Shown here in pieces: positions 56,731-64,000 of a stretch of 64,000 nucleotides of DNA (the first letter of the stretch is position 1; each line of letters opens with the position of its first letter). The DNA comes from Cladobotryum mycophilum (Eukaryota > Ascomycota > Sordariomycetes > Hypocreales > Hypocreaceae). The translations under genes and the position numbers were made by a program. The notes below the pieces were generated by a model. That model was not told the DNA's origin. It saw only the letters and a program-made list of their open reading frames with translations, and made no database searches. Where the stretch lies: positions 4,526,001-4,590,000 of the forward strand of contig JAVFKD010000004.1 in NCBI GenBank assembly GCA_036429605.1, written 5' to 3'.

Positions 56731-59700
56731 ATGGTACCTACATCAGTCCAGTCGATGAGGGAAGCCTCTGCCAATCAATCTCAGGTATGGCTCACTTTAC
56801 GATGAAAGAAGGTTGGAGCTCTAGGGATCTAGTGGTTATTATATCTTGAGAATAAGACTAAAACGGTTGCAGCAGCATGCCACTCCAGAAGCTTCAACTT
56901 CTACTGGGGACAGTTCCGGACAAGATAATCATGATGCACCTGGCCGGCTACTGGCCGATGGTAGTCATGGCCGTTCTATCCGTGAAAGGTTTAATGTGAA
57001 CACCCAAACTGGTGGAATATCCTTCACCATTCCCATTCAGACATCACCTGGGCGCAGTGACTTTGGGCCATCCTTGAGCCTCACGTATGATTCTGGATCC
57101 GCTAGTGGCAATGGTGTGTTTGGCCGCGGATGGCGCCTAGCTGGTGTCGACAGCATTACCAGAAAGACGTCAATCATGATCCCTGTATACAACGACGACG
57201 AGGATACTTTCGTCCATTCCCAGGTAGGGGATCTTGTTCCGGTTATACAGGTCAATGGCAAAAAGCCTATTGAGTGGGATGACAAACGTGGGGATGCTCA
57301 GTATCGAGTAAGACTATATCGACCTCGTGTGGAATCAGATCCTATACGTGTGCAACGGTGGACCTGTCTAGATGGTTCCGGTGACATGCATTGGAAGACA
57401 ATTTCGTCCGGAAACGTGACGACAGTCCTTGGTCGAGACAGCAGCTCCCAGATTCGCTCCCATCGCACTCACAACGACAATGGAGGTGCCTTGTTGATAT
57501 TCTCGTGGCTGGAATCTGAGACGTATGACAGCCGCGGGAACCATATGGTGCTTTCGTATAAGGGTGAATCGCAAAATATTCTGCAAGCAAGCCTTGCAGA
57601 CAAGGTGTACGAGGAACATCGCAACACCACTTCCCAGCGCTACCTTGAATCCATCAAATACGGAAACAAGACACCAAATCGCGACTTGAACAACTGGGAT
57701 ATCTTACGACCCGCTCCGCAAGACGATCCTTGGTACTGGATGTTCGAGCTGATCTTTGACTACGGCGAATATGCCCGGGATGCTCCTACGACGCAGGAGG
57801 GTCCATTCGAATGGAATCATCGTCCAGATCCGTTCTCAGTTCACTCAAGTGGCTTCGAGGTTCGCACCTATCGTCGATGTGAGCGTGTGCTCATGTTTCA
57901 CCATTTTGAGGAGCTGAAGCGTCTCGACTGTTTGGTCGCCGCAACAGAGTTCAAGTATGAAACAGACACCAAGTCCAGAGTATCCGTGCTCCAGTCTGCC
58001 ACTCAGTGTGGATACCAGTTGGATGCTCGTAAGGAGACGTATTCGTGTATTCGGTTGCCACCCACCGTATTCGAATACTGGGCGGCCCCCGATCTAGAGC
58101 AGTCACGCACGGAGAGTTTCGATCTGAACCTTGCCGGTCTCTCATCGCCTGCGGCACAGTGGGTGGATCTAAACGGCGATGGTGCTCCTGGTGTTCTTGC
58201 TCATGCGCCAGGTGGTGGATGGTATTATCACCGGAACGAAAGCAGTACCAAACCAGCTATCGGCGCGCCTTCCCTGGTGTCGCAGGTCCCTGGTGTCATT
58301 GATTCAGATGGTTGGAGCTTTGAAGATCTTACCGGGGATGGGAAGCTAGATTTGTCATTCTCCACTCATGACCGTGGCATAACTGGCTTCTATGAACGGA
58401 TGAACAATGGTCAATGGGCCAACTTCGTCCCCTTCAATTCTTATCCGACTGCATACTCCCCCATGGATCCTACCATTCACAAAGTAGACCTGAATGGAAA
58501 TGGGAGTGCGGATCTCCTGCAGTTGGCAAATCAACAAGATAATGAGCTCTCCTGGTATCCATCCCTAGGTCGTCAAGGATATGGAGCCAAAAAGAGCACA
58601 GCCGGAGCACCTGCACTGCCGTCAGGAGAAGTTCCCTTTGTTCTATTGTCCGACATGAGTGGGGATGGACTGGCTGACATTGTCATGATATGCAATAGCC
58701 ACATCTGTTATTGGCCCAATATGGGTCATGGGCGATTTGGCTCCAAGGTAGTGATGGGCAATCCCCCACTCCTGGACGACTTCACCAGCTTCACCCCTCT
58801 TCGTCTTCGAATGGTTGACATCACCGGCTCCGGGACTGCAGACCTGATTTACCTACCTCAAGAGGGTGGCTTGCACGTTTACTACAACCAATCAGGCAAT
58901 ACCTGGAGTGAAGCACATGTTTTACCTACTTTTCCTCGCCTAGACCACTTTTGCGCGGTGGGCGTCTTTGATGTCGGAGGCAGGGGCACGCAGTGTCTGG
59001 TCTGGACGTCTGATCACTACAACAGTGGCGGCAGTGCTGGGTCAACCACGGTACGGTTTCTTGATCTCATGGGAGGTAATAAGCCGGGGCTATTGACCAA
59101 ATGCTCCAACGGCATTGGCGGCGAAGTCCAAATAACCTATCGCTCGTCTACACAATACCATTTAGATGACGAGCGTTCCGGAAGAGCGTGGCCCACTCGA
59201 CTTCCGTTCCCTATAGAATGCGTCGAACGCATGGTTACAAAAGATCTCATCGCACAGACTGCATGCACCATGCGCTACGCCTACCACAACGGCTACTATG
59301 ACCCAGTTGAGCGGCAGTTCCGCGGCTTCCAGATGGTTGAGGAGTGGGATGCCGAAGATTTCACCACCGGTTCGTCCTTAGGACAATTCCACAGGCCACC
59401 GGTACACACAAAGATTTGGTTTTACATCGGACTACAGCGAATAGACGATGCAACTGTCCTGCCCGACTGCTACCATACCGACAAACCTCAACAGAGTCCA
59501 CTCCCTGCTTCAAAGATCAGCACGAAGACCTTAGCAGGTCGGTTAACAGCAGACGAAGTTCGAGATGCCTACAGGGCACTTTCTGGCAACCAGCGCCGCC
59601 AAGAGGTCTTTAGCGACGATGATTCACCTAAAAGCACCATCCCATACACCGTTGCCCAGCAGACATACGAGGTGGTGATGCATCAGGGTGTGGGCCATGA

Positions 59701-62700
59701 CCAGCGATATGGAATCTTCAGAGTGAACAGCAGAGAAGAGCTTACGTCGCATTATGAGAGAGAACCGAATGAAGCCAAAATACAGCATTTCTTCACGCTA
59801 GAAATAGACGACTACGGGAACATTCGCAAACAGGCGGTTGTGAACTATGGGAAACTGAAGAGCCAGCTAGAAGGCGAGGATCAGCAAAGACAAAAAGAGA
59901 CATTTATCAGCTACACGACTACCGATTATACGAACGCCATGGATCCGCTCATCTCATCAACCTCGACAGGAAACAATTATTTTCAGGCGCCTCTTCCATC
60001 CGAAGTTTGTCAGTATCGCGTCTTGCCGAGATCTGAATGGGTCTGTCGCTCAGTAGATCGATATACGTGGGAGACTTTGGCAAAATCACTTCCAGGAACT
60101 GTAGATGTTCCAATTCACAAGAGCTCTGCGCATTCTGATATAATTTTTACAGAGGGGTCAAAAATTCTCATCTCCAAAGCACGTACACTGTATACCGCAA
60201 CCCTCAATGAGCCACTCCCCATACACAAGCAAGAGCGCTTCTCCATCGAGTATCAGAGTTACCAGTTGTCATTCACCAAGGATCTCTTGGAGGCAACCCT
60301 CAAAAACGGCGAATCGCCGTTGTTAAGCCCTGACCAACTGGACAAGGAGCTCTCTATCGGCGGCTACGTGCGATTGAGTGACGGGAACGAGGAGTGGTGG
60401 GCGCCGTCAGCACGGCATTTATTCACAAACGGGTTCAATGATCGTAGCTCTACTAGTAATTTGGCCACCGCCCGTTCGCACTTTTACATGCCAAATGCAG
60501 AAGTCGATCAGCATGGTAACGTCTCACGTCGCCAGATGGACCAGTACCAGCTTCTCCTAGTGAAATCCATGGACGCCATGAAAAATGAGACGTCATTTGT
60601 CAATGATTACGTGTATTTACAGCCATCACTCGTCACCGACTGTAACGGGAACCAAACCCAGACTGTATTTGATCCATGCGGACGCTCCGTGGGTGTTGCT
60701 ATTATGGGCAAAGTGGTAGAGGACGTTGGAGATAGCCTTGCTGGCTTCTCGGTCGATCTCAGCCCAGCGCTTCTGGAGGAATTTATAAAAGATCCATCAG
60801 GACCAGTCGCTGCACAGATTCTACAAAATGCAGGTAGCAGAACGGTATATCACGATCGCTACGAATTGAATGCTGGCGGGGTGTCTGGCAAAATGGTCCC
60901 CTCCTTTCAGGCAGAGCTTGTGCGACACACCCATTTCCGTGATGCCGCCATTCCTTCACAAATTTCGGTCCATATCACCTATCTTGACGGGAACGGCGGA
61001 GCAATACAGGAAGTGACACTCTCTGAAAACACCGGCAACACAAAGAAATGGCAGTTCGGTGGCTGGGTGATCCGCGACAATAAGAATCAGCCGGTCAGAC
61101 AATTTCTACCATTCACGGCCGTAACACACGACTTTCGTCCTCAAGAGGACAGTCATTCCGCCCCTTCGACAACCTTATTGCGAGATCCTTTGAGCCGAGT
61201 GGTGGCGGTCCTGAATGGCGATCATACTTGGAGCAAAACGAGGTTCACCCCATGGATGCAAGTCGACTTTGACGCAGGGGACACGGTCAGAATAGACGAT
61301 CCAGAAGCCGACAGAGATGTGGGAGGTTATTTTTCCATGTTGAGTCGAGCCTCCTACTTTCCGACATGGTATCAAAAGGAGACGACTGCCCATCAAGCAA
61401 TTTCCAAATCCGAGGTTTACCATGACACACCCAAGACAGCCCACGTAGATTCTTTGGGGCGTGGGATTGTCGTTGAGGTCTCTAACAGATCACAAGGCAG
61501 CGGTGATGAAAGAAGTGTAACACATCAAGACTACGATGTCCGTGGCAATGTGGCACAGCTTCGGGATGCCATGGATCGCGTTGTGACGACCACCAAATAT
61601 GATTTGCTAGGACGACCATTATTTAGCATCAACATGGACAGTGGGAGCCACTGGGAACTACTCGACTGCAGCAATTTGCCGCTTTTATCCTGGTCCAGCC
61701 GAGGTATTCGACAGCGTGTTACATATGATCAGCTTCGAAGGATTGACAATGTCAAGGTTCTGCCATCGCCTGACGCCTCCTCAGAGATGATGATTGTGAA
61801 GAATATTTATGGAGAAAGTCTATCAAACGCCTCGAAAAACAATCTGAGAGGACAGCTACATCAGTGCTATGATCAGTCCGGGCTACAAACAAATCTCGTA
61901 TTCGATTTCCACGGTGTCTGCCGCGAATCATCGGTCAAGTTTACACTCAAGTACAAACAGATGCTAGACTGGTCGGAACGGGATGGGGGGAATTGGAAAA
62001 AGCCGAGTACAAAACGAAAATATTGACCAATGCAATAGGTCAGACGGTGTATACAGAAGATTCCAGCAGGAACAAAGTGTGGCGGACGTACGATGTCGCG
62101 GGTCGTCTGAAGACCCTAAGATCCATCTCTGCCGACGAAGAGACCACCACTTCTTCGGTCGACAACGTGGAATACTCTGAAGACGGCAAAATAACACTGA
62201 TACGCTATGGCAACGAATCGCACACCACGCATGAGTATGACACGACCACACGGAGATTAGTCAAGACATGCACCAAACTCAAAGACAGAACCAGAGTAGA
62301 AGAAGTCTCATACATGTACGATTGTCTAGGAAGGGTGATTTACAAAGCCAACCAAGCCCATAAAACCGTGTTTTTCGACAAGAGTGTTGTCTCGCCGTCA
62401 CAGGAATTCCGATACGACGCTCTAGGGCAATTGATCGAGGCCACAGGTCGTGAGCAGGTTGAGATTTCCAACGGCGGGCAAAAGCGCCTCCGCCCGTTTG
62501 ACGCAGCTTCTGGGCCGCGGAACCAAGTGCTCGGAGACGGATCTCAGCTTGTCGAATACGTCGAAACATATGAATATGATGTCGCCGGGAACATTGTCAA
62601 GTTACACCACACCCCGCGAACAGCAAAGGATTACACGGGCTGGACTCGAAAGTACACGTACGAGGAACCCAGTTGCATCGATAAAGAAGCCACCAGCAAC

Positions 62701-64000
62701 AGATTAACAAGAACTGCGATTCGTGATACAGAAGAGGTGTATCGGTACTGCGGCGACGGGGGTCAGAGTGGCTGCATTACCTCGGTCCCAGGCTATTCAG
62801 CCCTAACATGGGATCACAATGACAAGCTTCGTTCGTTTTCTACTCAAAAAGTCAGAGATGGTGCAACACCCGAGACGACTTGGTACATTTATAATGCACA
62901 GGGAGAACGGGTGCGCAAAGTCACGGATCGCTACGCATCACATACTGATTCTTCACCGCCGACAAAGAGCAAGGAGACGCGCTATCTTCCATTACAGGAT
63001 GTCTTCATCAGATACAAAGGTGATGGGATATCGATATCTCGCAGCATAACGACCACAAGCGTTGGCGACTCAAGCATCAGCAACAAACCGATGGCCTTGT
63101 TGGAGCTTGACTCCAGCAGCGAGCAGCTTCTGGTTCGGTACCAGGCAAGCGAGAACCTCGAGCTGAGCAACAGCGGTCAAGTAATCTCGTATGAAGAGTA
63201 TTCTCCCTACGGAGCCAGCACGTACCAAGCTCTGGTCAAGGGGTGCCTCGCAAGTACCGGTTCATGGGCTACCAAAGGGACTGTGAGAGTGGGCTCTATA
63301 TCTGCGGCGAGAGATACTACTGCCCATGGCTCGGGAGGTGGCTATCGCCTGACCCGATTGGCATAGCGGATGGTCTCAATCTTTATAGATATGTGGGAAA
63401 CGACCCCATCAACTTTGACGACCCGCAAGGCATGGCTAGGGGGAAGGAAAGGGGGCCCTCCACGAGTGCCATACCAAAGGACCGGACGCCAAAGCCGAAG
63501 CAGGAAAACAACAGCGGGAACAGCTCAGGGCAAGGAGCTTCCGGCCCGAGCTCAGCTGATCCGGTTGCTGGTTCGAGTGGTGGCAAGGTGGATCCAAAGG
63601 ATGTCCAAGAAGCAATCGAAAGCATAGATCTGGAATTAGTCAATGGAGCAATGCAATCTCGGTCCACGTATCTCGACACAAAAGAGATTGGGCTGAACGA
63701 CATATGGTGGACGCAAGACTCGATCGGCCGAAGCATGTACGATCCACAGGAAGGCAGAGGGAAGGACGTGTACGCTGCACAGGGGGAACTAAGGGGTAGA
63801 GTCAAGACGTTGGAGAAGGAGGGCAGCATTCCTCGGACAGCGAATGAGAACGCCGCAGAAGCCTTTCAGCAGCATTTTGGTCGGGTAATCGTAGGACCAG
63901 ACAGTAACGGGGGTAAAAACTACCACTCCTGGGACAACCGACGCCTCTGGGTGATGAAGAATTCATTAAACAAATATACAAAGGCCACGGTATACATTGG
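56731..64000 (+). CDS. TcB-TcC-type insecticidal toxin-complex fusion protein (copy 2), two frame breaks, runs off the window
   Basis: The long frame is open from 56846 but has no ATG until well inside the SpvB domain. ATG 56731 with an 88-nt intron (56785-56872, GTATGG...TTGCAG) supplies an in-phase 18-codon first exon; this start is inferred. Order: SpvB-like domain (TGGISFTIPIQTSPGRSD, GVFGRGWRLAGVD), TcdB middle domains (MSGDGLADIVMI), RHS/YD repeats (YDALGQL), RHS core with GRWLSPDPIGIADGLN at about 63326-63373. The frame changes at the G6 run 61985-61990 and at the G4 run 63240-63243. The third frame stays open from there to the window end. The C-terminal domain differs from copy 1 and contains WWTQDSIGRS and SWDNRRLWVM, recalling ParB-like nuclease domains of polymorphic toxins. 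The 3' end is missing. Confidence 0.8.

Noticed and set aside
1..64000. CRISPR arrays, rRNA genes, bacterial operons or ribosome binding sites
   Set aside because: None is seen. The repeat structures present are coding minisatellites, transposon ends and promoter-side duplications. The genes have fungal introns.

Overview
The window comes from a filamentous ascomycete, most likely a sordariomycete. Genes are split by short GT-AG introns (about 53-133 nt) with CTAAC/CTGAC-like branch sites. The housekeeping set is fungal (PGS1, PAQR, DHA2 and SV2-like transporters, DUF89/ARMT1, Ser/Thr-rich wall protein), and a Fot1/pogo-type transposon is present. The species cannot be fixed from the sequence alone.

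Layout. 1-10.2 kb is accessory DNA. It holds three diverged copies of an unrecognised family with GLFG motifs and a repeated Trp-rich 'GIW...HExPLE' module (956-2818, 3930-4493, 7877-10137), plus one orphan secreted protein (5685-6479). Copies 1 and 3 carry nonsense codons that fit C-to-T changes, and all three copies share an upstream element. 10.2-29.5 kb is an ordinary core-like stretch: TLC-domain protein and PGS1 (divergent), SV2-like MFS, PAQR receptor, DHA2 MFS, ARMT1-like phosphatase, mucin-like protein, a secreted Mn/Fe superoxide dismutase, a small spliced orphan and a small secreted protein.

31.1-64 kb is the remarkable part: a bacterial-type insecticidal toxin-complex (Tc) locus in a fungal chromosome. 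A TcB-TcC-type fusion (31102-38501, +) converges on a TcA-type gene (39150-48545, -). The TcA gene is divergent from a six-intron 845-residue companion gene (49772-52716, +) that may be a P47/OrfX-like TULIP protein. After a 1.86-kb Fot1-type element with perfect 45-bp inverted repeats comes a second TcB-TcC-type gene (56731 to beyond the window end). The two TcB-TcC genes share the SpvB/TcdB/RHS architecture but end in unrelated C-terminal domains, as in polymorphic toxins. In bacteria TcA forms the translocation channel, TcB-TcC the cocoon, and the TcC C-terminus the effector; the same division of labour is inferred here.

Each Tc gene is broken by two frame changes, and the transposase and family copy 3 by one each. 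All eight breaks lie at mononucleotide runs, seven of them G/C. This could be systematic homopolymer miscalling or real slippage decay, and it decides whether the locus encodes working proteins.
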